Below, one piece after another: positions 24,027 through 32,798 of a DNA stretch of 64,000 nucleotides. The notes under the pieces are model-generated. The model was not told the origin of the DNA. It made no database searches and saw nothing but the letters and a program-made list of their open reading frames with translations. The position numbers and the translations under genes are program-made. Source of the DNA: Acidobacteriota bacterium. Lineage in GTDB: Bacteria > Acidobacteriota > Vicinamibacteria > Marinacidobacterales > Marinacidobacteraceae. The DNA lies in assembly GCA_022820545.1 (NCBI GenBank), contig JAJEFG010000011.1:37975-101974 (forward strand), in the 5' to 3' direction. The number at the start of each line of letters is the position of its first letter. Within the stretch, counting starts at the first letter, position 1.

Positions 24027-24302
24027 ATGAGTTCCGCCATCACCGTGCGCGGCCTGAACCCCAGCGAGACGTCCTGGCTGAAGGCGGAGGCCAGGGAGGC
24101 CGGGATCTCGATGGAGGAATTCGTCCGCCGGATGATTCGTCGGCAACGCGAGCAGCACCGCCCCGCTGAGAGCGTGGCCGACCTTTTCCTGCGGCACTTC
24201 GGGCCTGAGCATGGGGTCGAACTGCCGCCGCGCCAGCAATACGGCTACCGGCCCGTGGAGTTTCCGCGGGATGCGTTGCCTATGGAGGAACGCGAACCGT
24301 GA
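24027..24302 (+). CDS. FitA-like ribbon-helix-helix antitoxin
   Basis: A 91-residue antitoxin. The N-terminus A-I-T-V-R-G-L-N-P-S-E followed by W-L-K-A-E-A-R-E-A-G-I-S-M-E-E-F-V-R is the FitA ribbon-helix-helix DNA-binding pattern. The C-terminal half carries the toxin-binding tail. It should bind the palindrome upstream together with the toxin. The stop overlaps the toxin's GTG start (GTGA), so both are made in fixed ratio. Confidence 0.9.
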   Translation: MSSAITVRGLNPSETSWLKAEAREAGISMEEFVRRMIRRQREQHRPAESVADLFLRHFGPEHGVELPPRQQYGYRPVEFPRDALPMEEREP

Positions 24303-24760
24303 CGGTGGCCCTGGCCTGGCTCCTCGACACGAACATCGTCTCGGAAATGATGCGCAGCCAGCCCGATCAACGGGTCATCAGGCTCCTGAGCACCATTCCG
24401 CACCAGCGCGTCGGTCTCTCCAGCGTCACCGTCTGGGAAATCCTGAACGGAATCGGACAGCTCGAGCGTGGACGACAGCGCGCCAACCTGGCGGAGCGTT
24501 TCCACTCGCTGCTGCTCGGGCTGGAGGACCGTGTTCTGGATTGGACGATCGCCGACGCCCGAGCGTGCGCCGACATCATGGAGGCGCGACGCCGCCTCGG
24601 ACGACCTCTCGACGCCCAGCTACCGGATGCTCTCCTCGCGGCAACGGCAGTCAGCCGCGGCCTCACCATCATCACCCGGAACACCCGTGACTTCGAGAAC
24701 ACCGGGGCCCGGACAGTGAACCCCTGGGAATACGCCGGGAGCGATCCCGGATCGTCGTGA
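24299..24760 (+). CDS. FitB/VapC-type PIN-domain toxin
   Basis: A 153-residue PIN ribonuclease. Acidic active-site residues are visible in L-L-D-T-N-I-V-S-E, V-T-V-W-E-I-L-N-G, L-D-A-Q-L-P-D-A-L-L-A-A and I-I-T-R-N-T-R-D-F. The last block, R-N-x-x-D-F, is typical of FitB and VapC proteins that cut RNA. GTG start overlaps the antitoxin. Its end lies 8 nt before the amidohydrolase ATG, so that gene may be partly read through from this operon. Confidence 0.92.
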   Translation: MTVALAWLLDTNIVSEMMRSQPDQRVIRLLSTIPHQRVGLSSVTVWEILNGIGQLERGRQRANLAERFHSLLLGLEDRVLDWTIADARACADIMEARRRLGRPLDAQLPDALLAATAVSRGLTIITRNTRDFENTGARTVNPWEYAGSDPGSS

Positions 24761-24768
24761 GGAGAGCA

Positions 24769-26496
24769 ATGCGCAAGTCGAGTCAGGCCCTCGTCGTTCT
24801 CCCGTTCCTCGGTTTCGCGCTGCTCGCGGCCTGCGCTCCACCACCCGACCCGGCGGACACGATCTTCCACGGCGACCACATCGTCACCATGGACCCGGAA
24901 CGTCCCACCGTGGAAGCGGTCGCGGTGCGCGGCGAAACCATCGTGGCCGCCGGCTCGATGGACGAGGTGATGGCGCTCGAGGGGCCGTCCACGCGGGTGG
25001 TGGACCTGGGTGACCACGCGCTCCTGCCCGGCTTCATCGACGCCCACGGCCACTTCCTGGGAGCGGGCCGCGACCGGCATCTGATGGTGGGGCTGCACCC
25101 GCCGCCGGTGGGCGACGTGAACAACATCGACGACATCGTGCGCAAGGTCCGGGCTTGGATCGACGAGCGCGACATTCCTCCCGGCGAGCCGGTGACCGGA
25201 CGCGGCTACGACGACTCGCTGCTCGAGGAGGGCCGGCATCCCACGCGCGAGGACCTGGACCGCGCGTCGACCGAACATCCCATCATCCTCACCCACGTGT
25301 CGGGACACCTCGTCGCGACGAACTCCGCCCTGCTCGCGGCCAGCAACATCACCGCCGACACGCCCGATCCGCCCGGCGGGGTGATTCGCCGCATCGAGGG
25401 CTCGATGGAGCCCGACGGGGTGCTGGAGGAGACCGCCCGCGGACTGCTGGCGTTCGAGCGGAGGCCCACCCCGTCCGGAGCGGAGCTCGACGACCTGATC
25501 CGCCGGTCCATCGACATTTACCTGAGCCACGGCACGACCACCATCCAGGACGGCGGCATCACTCCGGAGCACGCGGCGGTTCTCCAGGAGGCCGCCGACC
25601 GGGAGCCCTTCAAGGCGGATGTCGCGGCCTTCGTCCGCAAGAACGGCGCGCCTGACGCGGTCCCGGGGGTGCCGTATCGGCGCGGATACCAGGGCGGGTT
25701 CCGGGTGGCCGGGGTGAAGCTCATGCTGGACGGCTCGCCCCAGGGACGCACCGCCTGGGTCACGGTCCCGTACGAGGAGGGGCCGCCGGGCGCCCCGCCG
25801 GACTACGTGGCCTACGGCACGATGGATCCCGACGACTACAAGGCGCAGGCGGCCCAACTGGTCGAGGCGGGCATCCCGTTCATCGCGCACGCCAACGGCG
25901 ACGCGGCGATGGATCTCATGATCGACGGTGTGGACGAGGCGGTCGCGGACCTGGATCCCATGCCCGACCATCGGTCCGTGATCATCCACGCCCAGCTCAT
26001 GCGCGCGGACCAGCTCGACCGCGCCAAGGAGCTGAAGGTGGTGCCCTCGTTCTTCGCGGCCCACGCCTTCTTCTGGGGCGACTGGCACCGGCGGAGCTTC
26101 GGGGAGGAGCGGGGCAACAACGTCAGCCCGCTGGGCTGGGCCCTGGAGCGGGGGGTGCCCTTCACGATCCACAACGACGCTTCGGTGGTCCCGCCGCACA
26201 TGATGCGCCTGGTCTCGATCGCCGTGAACCGCAAGACCCGCAGCGGGCACATCCTCGGGCCGCACCAGCGGGCGACGGTGATGCAGGCGCTCCACGCGGT
26301 CACGCTCGGAAGCGCCTACCAGTACTTCGAGGAGGACACCAAGGGCTCGATCACGGTGGGGAAGCAGGCGGACCTGGTGGTCCTGGGGGAGAACCCGCTG
26401 ACCGCGGATCCGGAGGACCTGGAGTTCATCCCGATTCTCGAGACGTTCTCGCGGGGGCGGTCGGTGTTTGTGAACGCGGCTGAGCCCAATCCGTAA
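24769..26496 (+). CDS. YtcJ-like amidohydrolase lipoprotein
   Basis: A 575-residue metal-dependent amidohydrolase (COG1574 type). A lipoprotein signal ends in L-L-A-A-C. The first metal pair is in F-I-D-A-H-G-H-F, the central H-A-N-G-D-A-A-M-D replaces the usual H-A-I-G-D, and the C-terminal sandwich ends with S-I-T-V-G-K-Q-A-D-L-V-V-L. ATG at 24769 is chosen because GGAG sits just upstream; a GTG four codons earlier is possible. The enzyme probably acts in the periplasm on a cyclic amide or carbamate. The exact substrate is unknown. Confidence 0.9.
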   Translation: MRKSSQALVVLPFLGFALLAACAPPPDPADTIFHGDHIVTMDPERPTVEAVAVRGETIVAAGSMDEVMALEGPSTRVVDLGDHALLPGFIDAHGHFLGAGRDRHLMVGLHPPPVGDVNNIDDIVRKVRAWIDERDIPPGEPVTGRGYDDSLLEEGRHPTREDLDRASTEHPIILTHVSGHLVATNSALLAASNITADTPDPPGGVIRRIEGSMEPDGVLEETARGLLAFERRPTPSGAELDDLIRRSIDIYLSHGTTTIQDGGITPEHAAVLQEAADREPFKADVAAFVRKNGAPDAVPGVPYRRGYQGGFRVAGVKLMLDGSPQGRTAWVTVPYEEGPPGAPPDYVAYGTMDPDDYKAQAAQLVEAGIPFIAHANGDAAMDLMIDGVDEAVADLDPMPDHRSVIIHAQLMRADQLDRAKELKVVPSFFAAHAFFWGDWHRRSFGEERGNNVSPLGWALERGVPFTIHNDASVVPPHMMRLVSIAVNRKTRSGHILGPHQRATVMQALHAVTLGSAYQYFEEDTKGSITVGKQADLVVLGENPLTADPEDLEFIPILETFSRGRSVFVNAAEPNP

Positions 26497-26516
26497 GGAC
26501 GGGTGGGGCCGCGACG

Positions 26517-26569
26517 TGCGCGGCGCGGAGCGCCGCGGTGCCGGTCTGGAGACCGGCGTTCCAAGCCGT
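26517..26569. repeat. Two-hairpin intergenic repeat unit
   Basis: Hairpin one (CGGCGC-GGA-GCGCCG, 26521-26535) and hairpin two (GCCGGTCTGGAGACCGGC, 26540-26557), followed by the conserved GTTCCAAGCCG tail. It lies between convergent genes and could act as a bidirectional terminator. Near-identical copies occur at 35122 and, inverted, at 49718. Confidence 0.8.
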
Positions 26570-26623
26570 GGGCGCCACGCCGCGGATCAGCGGTACGCGC
26601 CCTGTGGGGGGCCCGGGCCGCTG

Positions 26624-28054
26624 CTACTCCTGGCGTTCGAAGATGAGGTCGCGGACTCGGGTGCCGGTTACGGTGAAGCCGGTGATGCGGGCCGCGTTGT
26701 CGCGGAGGAAGCGGACCTCGGGGAGGAACCACTGGTCGCCCCTGAAGGTGTCGGCGGCGGTCGGTGAGAGGATGCTGGGGTCGTTGCGCCAGTGGGTGGC
26801 CACGAGACGGCCCTCCGCGTCGACCTGGAGGTCGAAGGTGCTGTCGAGTTCGGGGCTGCGGTAGCTGCCCGCGTACTGCTGCAACTGGGCGGCGGTCAGT
26901 GCGGGGCCCTCGGGGTTGGGGTCGGGTGTGGAAGCCTCCGGCGCGGGATCCATGAGGTCGCCGATGAAGACCGCGGCCACCCGGCGCGCCCGGCCGGCGG
27001 GATTGCAGTCGGCGACGTTGCAGAAGACGGCGATGGAGAGGTTCTGCTCCGGGAAGCGCACGAAGTTGGTGCGGTAACCCACCCACGAACCGCCGTGACC
27101 GAAGGTCGGTAGGCCCCGGTAGTCCGCCACCGAGAGGCCGTGCGCGTAGTCCAAACTCTCGCCGTTCGTGAGCACGCCCGGCTGCACCATCGTGCGGAGC
27201 ATCGCCTCGCCGCCGACCTGCCCGGTCTCGTAGTTGCGCATCCAGCGGATGAAGTCGTCCATGGTGGTGTGGAGTGACGACGAAGCCAGCGCGGTGAGCT
27301 GGTTGGGCATCCGCCGGAAGCCCTCGCCGCCTTCGGCCGGAGCGTAGGACTCCGCCCGGCCGGGCACGACCTCGAGGTAGTCGTCCGAGAAGTGGGTGCG
27401 GGTCATCCCGAGGGGCCCGAAGATCCGCGACTCGGCGTACTCGCGGAACGTCATCCCCGACTGCACCTCGATCACGCGCGCCAGCAGGTTGTAGCCGGTG
27501 TTCGAGTAGGCGTACTCCGAGCCGGGCGGGAAGTTGATCGCCTGCTGGCGGTGGAGCATCCGCAGGATCTTCTCGAACGAGATGACGTCGGTGAAGCCGA
27601 TCCCGCCGAGCGCCATCGTGTGCGGCCAGTCGCGAATCCCGCTCGTGTGGTGGATCAGGTGGCGGGCCGTGATGACCGCGCCGAAGTCGGGCAGTTCGGG
27701 GACGGCGCCGCGCACGTCCGCATCGAGGTCGAGGTTGCCTTCGGATTCGAGAAGGAGCGCGGCCAGGGCGCCGAACTGCTTCGAGATGGACGCGATGTCG
27801 AAGACCGTTTCCGGCGTGATGGGAACGCCGTGATCGAGGTGCGCGGTCCCGTACCCGGCGCGGTGGACCACCTCGCCGTTCCAGACGACCCCCACGGTCG
27901 CGCCGGGCCGGTCGCCCTGAAGGTCGGCGAAGATCGCGTCGACTTCGGGACTCGTCGGACCGCCGGACCCGACCGCGGGAGGTCCGCAGGCAGGGAGGAT
28001 CAGCAGGCTGAGCGCAGCCGCGGCGGCTTGCGCGATCGAGGTTCTCCGCTTCAT
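26624..28054 (-). CDS. Serine hydrolase (beta-lactamase family) lipoprotein
   Basis: A 476-residue S12-family hydrolase with a lipobox (I-L-P-A-C). Active-site motifs are S-I-S-K (nucleophile, near residue 91), Y-S-N in Y-A-Y-S-N-T-G-Y-N, and G-H-G-G-S in the third position. A C-terminal domain of about 110 residues (Q-Y-A-G-S-Y-R-S-P-E onward) matches the beta-sheet extension found in D-aminopeptidase-like and estB-like relatives. It is divergent from the gamma-glutamyltransferase-like gene with 93 nt between. It is only distantly like the tandem pair at the window start. Confidence 0.92.
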   Translation of the reverse strand: MKRRTSIAQAAAAALSLLILPACGPPAVGSGGPTSPEVDAIFADLQGDRPGATVGVVWNGEVVHRAGYGTAHLDHGVPITPETVFDIASISKQFGALAALLLESEGNLDLDADVRGAVPELPDFGAVITARHLIHHTSGIRDWPHTMALGGIGFTDVISFEKILRMLHRQQAINFPPGSEYAYSNTGYNLLARVIEVQSGMTFREYAESRIFGPLGMTRTHFSDDYLEVVPGRAESYAPAEGGEGFRRMPNQLTALASSSLHTTMDDFIRWMRNYETGQVGGEAMLRTMVQPGVLTNGESLDYAHGLSVADYRGLPTFGHGGSWVGYRTNFVRFPEQNLSIAVFCNVADCNPAGRARRVAAVFIGDLMDPAPEASTPDPNPEGPALTAAQLQQYAGSYRSPELDSTFDLQVDAEGRLVATHWRNDPSILSPTAADTFRGDQWFLPEVRFLRDNAARITGFTVTGTRVRDLIFERQE

Positions 28055-28147
28055 GGCTTCGTTCCCTTCCCGTCGGGATTCACGGCTTCGTTTACTGTCT
28101 TTCCGACGACTCCCGAAGATACCCCACGGAAACAGGAGGATCGCGCG

Positions 28148-30070
28148 ATGACGCATCTGACCTGGCTGGCCGCCGCCCTCGCCCTGACACTCGCCGCGTG
28201 CGGCGTTCCCGCGACCGACGCCCCGGAGGAAGCCGAGCCCGCCGGGGAAGGCGTCTTCGCGACCATCGCCCCGTTCGGGAGCTACGGCCACGTCCACGAC
28301 GCGGACAACGTCGAGGCCATGCGGCCGCGCGTCATGGGCACGCACGGGGTGATCTCCTCCGGGCACTACCTCGCCACCCAGGCCGGGTACGACGTGCTCA
28401 GGGCCGGGGGCAACGCGTTCGACGCCGGGGTGGCCGCGGGGATGGCGCTCAAGGTCGTCAAGATGGACTACGCGGGATGGACCGGGGTCGCGCCGCTCCT
28501 CGTCTACAGCGCCGCCGAGGACCGCGTGCTCACCCGGGTCGGGGCGGGGACGTCGCCTGCGCTCGCCACCCTCGACTACTTCCTCGAGCACGGCAAGTCG
28601 CCCATCAACAACGCGCTGATCCCGGCGGACGTGGACGTCTGGCTCGCGGCGCTCGACCGCTTCGGCACGATCAGCTTCAGCGAGGCCGCCGAGCCGGCGC
28701 TGCGGATCGCGGAGGAGGGCTACCACCTCTACAAGATGCAGAAGCGGATGATCGAGGATCACCAGGACGGCATCCTCGCCTTTCCCTACAACCGCGACTT
28801 CTGGTTCCCGAACGGGGTCGGCGAGCAGCGGCTCGGCGACCTCATGGTGAACGCCGACCTGGGACGGCTCATCCGCCACCTGATGGAGGCCGAGCGGCAG
28901 GCGCTGGCGGCGGGAGGAAGCCGTTCCGACGGGATCCGCGCCGCCCGGGACGCCTTCTACAAGGGCGAGCCGGCGCGCGCCGTGGACCGTTTCTTCCGGG
29001 AGCAGGAAGGGATCGTCCGCTACGAGGACCTCGCGAACTACGAGAGCCGCTGGGAAGAGCCTCTCGCAACCAGCTTCCACGGTTACGACGTCCACGCCGC
29101 CGCCGGCTGGAGCCAGGGGCCGCGCATCATCCTGATGCTGAACATGCTGGAGCACTACGACCTGCCGGCTCTCGGCTACAACACGCCGGCGTACATCCAC
29201 CTCGTCTCCCAGGTGATCAACCTGGCGATCGCGGATGCCCACAAGTACGTCGCGGATCCGGACTTTGCGCCGCCTCCGGAGAACCTCTACACGAAGGAGT
29301 ACGCGCGCGAGCGCGTCGGGCTCATCGACGAGGCGCGGGCGTTTCAGGACATGCCTCCGTGGGGCGATCCGGAACGGATGGCGGCGGTGGCGGACGACGC
29401 GCCGGCGAGCTTCGTGGAGCCGATGACGACCGGCGCCGACGCGCGGCGCCCGGGGTCCGGCGATGCCGATCAGGCAGCCGATTACGGGGACACCTCGTCC
29501 CTGAACGTCATGGACGGGGACGGCAACGTGTTCTCCCTCACCGAGAGCGACGGCCACACCTCCACCCCCATGATCCCGGGATGGGGATTCGGGCTCGGCG
29601 GCCGGATGTACCAGTTCAACCTGGACCCCGGGCTGGCCAACGTGATGGCGCCCGGCAAGCGTCCCCGCAACACGAACTCGCCCCTGCTGGTGATGAAGGA
29701 CGGCCAGCCGTTCATGGGGCTCTCCACCCCCGGCGGCGACCAGCAGTTGCAGTCGCTCCTGCAGGTCTTCCTGAACGTGGTCGTGTGGGGGATGTCCCCC
29801 GAGCAGGCGCTCGACCAGCCCCGCTTCGGCAGCTACAACTTCCCCGGCACCGGGAGCGAGGTGAACGAAAACCCCGCCGTCATCAACCTGGAGGACCGGA
29901 TTCCGGCCGCGACGGCCGAGGCGCTCCGGGCGATGGGCCACCACGTGCGCCCGTGGGGCCGCTGGAACTGGCGCGCCTGCGCTCCCACGGTCACCTGGCG
30001 CGACCCGGAAACCGGGTTGATGATCGCCGCGGGGGACGTGCGGCGGGAGACCGCGTCGCTCGGATTCTGA
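28148..30070 (+). CDS. Gamma-glutamyltransferase-like lipoprotein (Ntn hydrolase)
   Basis: A 640-residue Ntn-hydrolase of the gamma-glutamyltranspeptidase family with a lipobox (T-L-A-A-C). The large-subunit start (G-V-I-S-S-G-H-Y-L-A-T and G-G-N-A-F-D-A-G-V-A) is canonical. The self-cleavage site is D-T-S-S-L-N-V-M-D-G-D-G-N, with Thr449 as the probable nucleophile, where classical enzymes read T-T-H. The small subunit keeps S-T-P-G-G-D and A-L-D-Q-P-R-F. The mature enzyme would hydrolyse or transfer gamma-glutamyl or related acyl groups in the periplasm. The altered residues after the nucleophile suggest a different substrate. Confidence 0.9.
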   Translation: MTHLTWLAAALALTLAACGVPATDAPEEAEPAGEGVFATIAPFGSYGHVHDADNVEAMRPRVMGTHGVISSGHYLATQAGYDVLRAGGNAFDAGVAAGMALKVVKMDYAGWTGVAPLLVYSAAEDRVLTRVGAGTSPALATLDYFLEHGKSPINNALIPADVDVWLAALDRFGTISFSEAAEPALRIAEEGYHLYKMQKRMIEDHQDGILAFPYNRDFWFPNGVGEQRLGDLMVNADLGRLIRHLMEAERQALAAGGSRSDGIRAARDAFYKGEPARAVDRFFREQEGIVRYEDLANYESRWEEPLATSFHGYDVHAAAGWSQGPRIILMLNMLEHYDLPALGYNTPAYIHLVSQVINLAIADAHKYVADPDFAPPPENLYTKEYARERVGLIDEARAFQDMPPWGDPERMAAVADDAPASFVEPMTTGADARRPGSGDADQAADYGDTSSLNVMDGDGNVFSLTESDGHTSTPMIPGWGFGLGGRMYQFNLDPGLANVMAPGKRPRNTNSPLLVMKDGQPFMGLSTPGGDQQLQSLLQVFLNVVVWGMSPEQALDQPRFGSYNFPGTGSEVNENPAVINLEDRIPAATAEALRAMGHHVRPWGRWNWRACAPTVTWRDPETGLMIAAGDVRRETASLGF

Positions 30071-30102
30071 GCGGCCCGTCGCTCGGCTAGGCTCCCCGTC
30101 TC

Positions 30103-31683
30103 ATGAGCCCTCCCGGGAGCCTGTTCGGCGCTCCACCGACCCCACCGCCGGAACCTGCCGCCGACGTGGAACCGGCGGTGCCGGATCCCGGTGGCGACGG
30201 ACCGGTCGAGCCGGAGTCCGCCACGGACACTGCCTCCGCGGCCGACGCGCCCGCGGGCGAGCCGGAACGTCCGGCGCCCGCCGCCACCCCGGCCGAGCCG
30301 ACCGCGGGCGCCGACGACTACCAGGTGTTGGCGCTCCGTTACCGCCCCCAGACCTTCTCCGATCTGGTCGGCCAGGAGGCGATCGCCCGCACTCTCCAGA
30401 ACGCGATCCGGAAGAACCGGATTTGGCACGCCTTCCTCTTCGCCGGACCGCGCGGCGTCGGGAAGACGACCACGGCCCGCATCCTCGCCAAGGCGCTCAA
30501 CTGTGCGTCGAACGAAGGGCCAACCCCGGAACCCTGCGGAGACTGCCCTTCCTGCCGCGAGATCGCCGGCGGCTACTCGCGGGACGTGCCCGAGATCGAC
30601 GGCGCCAGCAACAACAGCGTCGAGAAGGCCCGCGAGATCATCGAGACCGCGCACTACACCCCCTCGCGCGACCGGTACAAGATCTTCCTGGTGGACGAGG
30701 TCCACATGCTCAGCGGGGGCGCCTTCAACGCGCTCCTCAAGACGCTCGAGGAACCCCCTTCCCACGTCAAGTTCATCTTCGCCACCACCGAGATCCACCG
30801 GATCCCGGACACCATCCTCTCGCGCTGCCAGGAGTTCGAGTTCCGCGCCGTGACGCAACGCGTCGTGGCCGAGCGCCTCAGGCACATCGTGGACGACCAG
30901 GGGTTCGAGGTCGCCCCCGAGGCGCTGGCCCAGATCGCCCGCTTCGGGCAGGGGAGCCTGCGGGACGCCCTCTCGGCGCTCGACCAGGTCATCGCCGCGG
31001 TGGACGGCGCGGTCACGGCCGCGGACGTCAGCGAGGTGATCGGGGTACCGGACGTGGCGATCTGCCGCCGCGCCGCCACCGCGATCGTCGAGGGGGACCG
31101 CCGGGCGGTCTTCGAGATCGTCGAGGAACTGGTGAGCGAGGGGCGCGACCTGAAGCACTTCGTGACGCTGCTCATGCACTACCTGCGGGACCTGACCGTG
31201 GTGCGGGCGGCGCCCGACCGTCCCGACCTGCTGGAGTGGCCGCAGGAGCAGGAGCGGCTCGCCGAGTTCGCCGGCCGGTTCAGCGAGGAGGACCTGCTCC
31301 GCAGCCTGGATGTCCTGACGAAGATCGAGGAAGGGCTGCGCTGGTCCCCCGAACCCAGGTTCCACCTGGAGATGGCGCTCCTGAGGCTGGTGGAGATGCC
31401 ACGCCTGGCCGCGTTCGACCGCCTCCTCGAGCAGCTCGACCGGCCCGCGGACCGGGCGCCCGCGCCGGCCGCCGGCGGAGGCGGTTCGCCCGCAGCCAAG
31501 CCGCGGCTGCCCGATCCCCCGCCTCCAACCCCGGCCTCCGCCGACTCGGAAGACGCCGGCGGGAGCCGCCTCCTCGATCTGGACCCACCCCCGATCATCA
31601 AGGAATATCAGGAGACGTTCGGAGGCACTATCGTTTCGGCGAAGGCGCTGCCAGGAGAACCTCCGCCACAGTCGGAGCGTTAA
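30103..31683 (+). CDS. dnaX: DNA polymerase III subunit gamma/tau
   Basis: A 526-residue clamp-loader ATPase. After a Pro/Glu/Ala-rich N-terminal extension of about 70 residues the core begins at L-A-L-R-Y-R-P-Q-T-F. Walker A G-P-R-G-V-G-K-T-T is near residue 116, the zinc-binding cysteines are in E-P-C-G-D-C-P-S-C, Walker B is D-E-V-H-M-L, and sensor 1 is F-A-T-T-E. Domain III follows and ends near residue 450. The C-terminal tail is short, so little of the tau-specific region that contacts the polymerase is present. It is the first gene of the classic dnaX-ebfC-recR order. Confidence 0.96.
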   Translation: MSPPGSLFGAPPTPPPEPAADVEPAVPDPGGDGPVEPESATDTASAADAPAGEPERPAPAATPAEPTAGADDYQVLALRYRPQTFSDLVGQEAIARTLQNAIRKNRIWHAFLFAGPRGVGKTTTARILAKALNCASNEGPTPEPCGDCPSCREIAGGYSRDVPEIDGASNNSVEKAREIIETAHYTPSRDRYKIFLVDEVHMLSGGAFNALLKTLEEPPSHVKFIFATTEIHRIPDTILSRCQEFEFRAVTQRVVAERLRHIVDDQGFEVAPEALAQIARFGQGSLRDALSALDQVIAAVDGAVTAADVSEVIGVPDVAICRRAATAIVEGDRRAVFEIVEELVSEGRDLKHFVTLLMHYLRDLTVVRAAPDRPDLLEWPQEQERLAEFAGRFSEEDLLRSLDVLTKIEEGLRWSPEPRFHLEMALLRLVEMPRLAAFDRLLEQLDRPADRAPAPAAGGGGSPAAKPRLPDPPPPTPASADSEDAGGSRLLDLDPPPIIKEYQETFGGTIVSAKALPGEPPPQSER

Positions 31684-31741
31684 CCCCACATTGCACTGTC
31701 GCCCGGGACGCCAGGTCCCGGTGCGAAGGAGGAAACGAGCG

Positions 31742-32044
31742 ATGCTCTCGAAGATTCACCAGGTCACCCAGCAGATGGGGCAGCTCCGCAAGCTGAAGCG
31801 GCAGATCGAGTCCCTCGAAGGTGAGGGCGCCGCGGGCGGCGGGATGGTCAAGGTGCGGATGAACGGCGCCCGCCAGGTGCGGCGGGTCACGATCGACCCG
31901 GATGCGGTCCGTTCCGGTGACGTGGAACTCCTCGAGGACCTCGTGAAGGCGGCGGTGAACGACGCCTCCCGGAAGATCGAGCAGCAGATGCAGGAGAGGC
32001 TCGGCTCGCTCGAAGAACTCGGACAGCTCGCCGGCGGCCGATGA
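31742..32044 (+). CDS. ebfC: YbaB/EbfC family nucleoid-associated protein
   Basis: A 100-residue DNA-binding protein. The N-terminal helix (Q-V-T-Q-Q-M-G-Q-L-R-K-L-K-R-Q-I), a strand with V-K-V-R-M-N-G-A-R-Q-V and a C-terminal helix with D-L-V-K-A-A-V-N-D-A are the YbaB fold. GGAGG lies upstream of the ATG at 31742. It sits between dnaX and recR as in most bacteria, and its stop overlaps recR as ATGA. Confidence 0.95.
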   Translation: MLSKIHQVTQQMGQLRKLKRQIESLEGEGAAGGGMVKVRMNGARQVRRVTIDPDAVRSGDVELLEDLVKAAVNDASRKIEQQMQERLGSLEELGQLAGGR

Positions 32045-32640
32045 CCGGCCTCCCGGAACCGCTTTCACGACTCATCGGTGAGTTGAAGCGGCTCCCGGGC
32101 ATCGGGGAAAAATCCGCCCAGCGGATCGCCTTCCACCTGCTCCAGGGCGGGCCGGAGCGCGCCGCGGCGCTCGGTGCGGCGACGTCCACCCTGCACGAAC
32201 AGGTCTCCCGTTGCGGGGTCTGCGGCAACTTCACCGACACCCAGCCGTGCGGGTTCTGCCGCAATCCGAGCCGCGGCGACACGATGCTCTGCGTCGTCGA
32301 GGATCCGGCGGATATCGCCGCCATCGAGAAGGCGAAGATCTTCAACGGCCGCTACCACGTCCTGGGAGGCGTCACGTTCCCCCCGCAGGGCGATCCCGAG
32401 GAGGAGCGCAGCCTGGCCAGCCTGCTGCAGCGCGTCCGCGACGGCCGGTTCGAGGAGGTCATCGTCGCCACGAACCCCACCCACGACGGCGAGGCGGCCG
32501 CCGCCTGGCTGGCGCACCTCCTGAAGCCTCACGACATCCGGGTGACGCGCATCGGAATCGGCATCCCCATGGGAAGCGAACTGGTTCACACCGACGAGAC
32601 CACCATGGCGGAGGCCCTCCAGCACCGCAGCACCCTCTAG
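32041..32640 (+). CDS. recR: Recombination mediator RecR
   Basis: A 199-residue RecR, the ring-forming clamp that loads RecA at gaps together with RecO and RecF. It has the N-terminal helix-hairpin-helix (L-P-G-I-G-E-K-S-A-Q-R), the four-cysteine zinc finger (C-G-V-C and C-G-F-C), and a TOPRIM domain with V-V-E-D and T-N-P-T-H-D-G-E-A-A-A. Length is normal. Its ATG overlaps the ebfC stop. Confidence 0.96.
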   Translation: MTGLPEPLSRLIGELKRLPGIGEKSAQRIAFHLLQGGPERAAALGAATSTLHEQVSRCGVCGNFTDTQPCGFCRNPSRGDTMLCVVEDPADIAAIEKAKIFNGRYHVLGGVTFPPQGDPEEERSLASLLQRVRDGRFEEVIVATNPTHDGEAAAAWLAHLLKPHDIRVTRIGIGIPMGSELVHTDETTMAEALQHRSTL

Positions 32641-32798
32641 GCCGCGGCGCCGGCTTGGAACGCCGGTCTCCAGACCGGCACCGCGGCGCCCCCCCACCGG
32701 GAGAACTGGCGCGCCGCGCAAGTCGCAGCCTTGAACCACCCGCACGGCACCCGCTGCGCGCAGCGAAGCGGAACCGTGCAGGACTTTGAGGAATCCGT
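32641..32798. repeat. Intergenic repeat between convergent recR and ARPP-1 genes
   Basis: One clear hairpin GCCGGTCTCCAGACCGGC is at 32662-32679 with the conserved GGCTTGGAACG lead at 32652. The second hairpin is opened by an insertion: GCGGCGC at 32682 can pair only with sequence after 32708. A second partial unit lies at about 32740-32775. Confidence 0.65.

Noticed and set aside
24367..26295. Long open frame antisense to the FitB toxin and the amidohydrolase
   Set aside because: Covers two well-supported genes on the other strand and has the low-complexity composition of a shadow frame.
28055..29944. Upstream extension of the minus-strand serine hydrolase frame over the glutamyltransferase gene
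   Set aside because: The hydrolase has a clean lipoprotein signal starting at 28054; the extension has no ribosome site and overlaps a certain gene.
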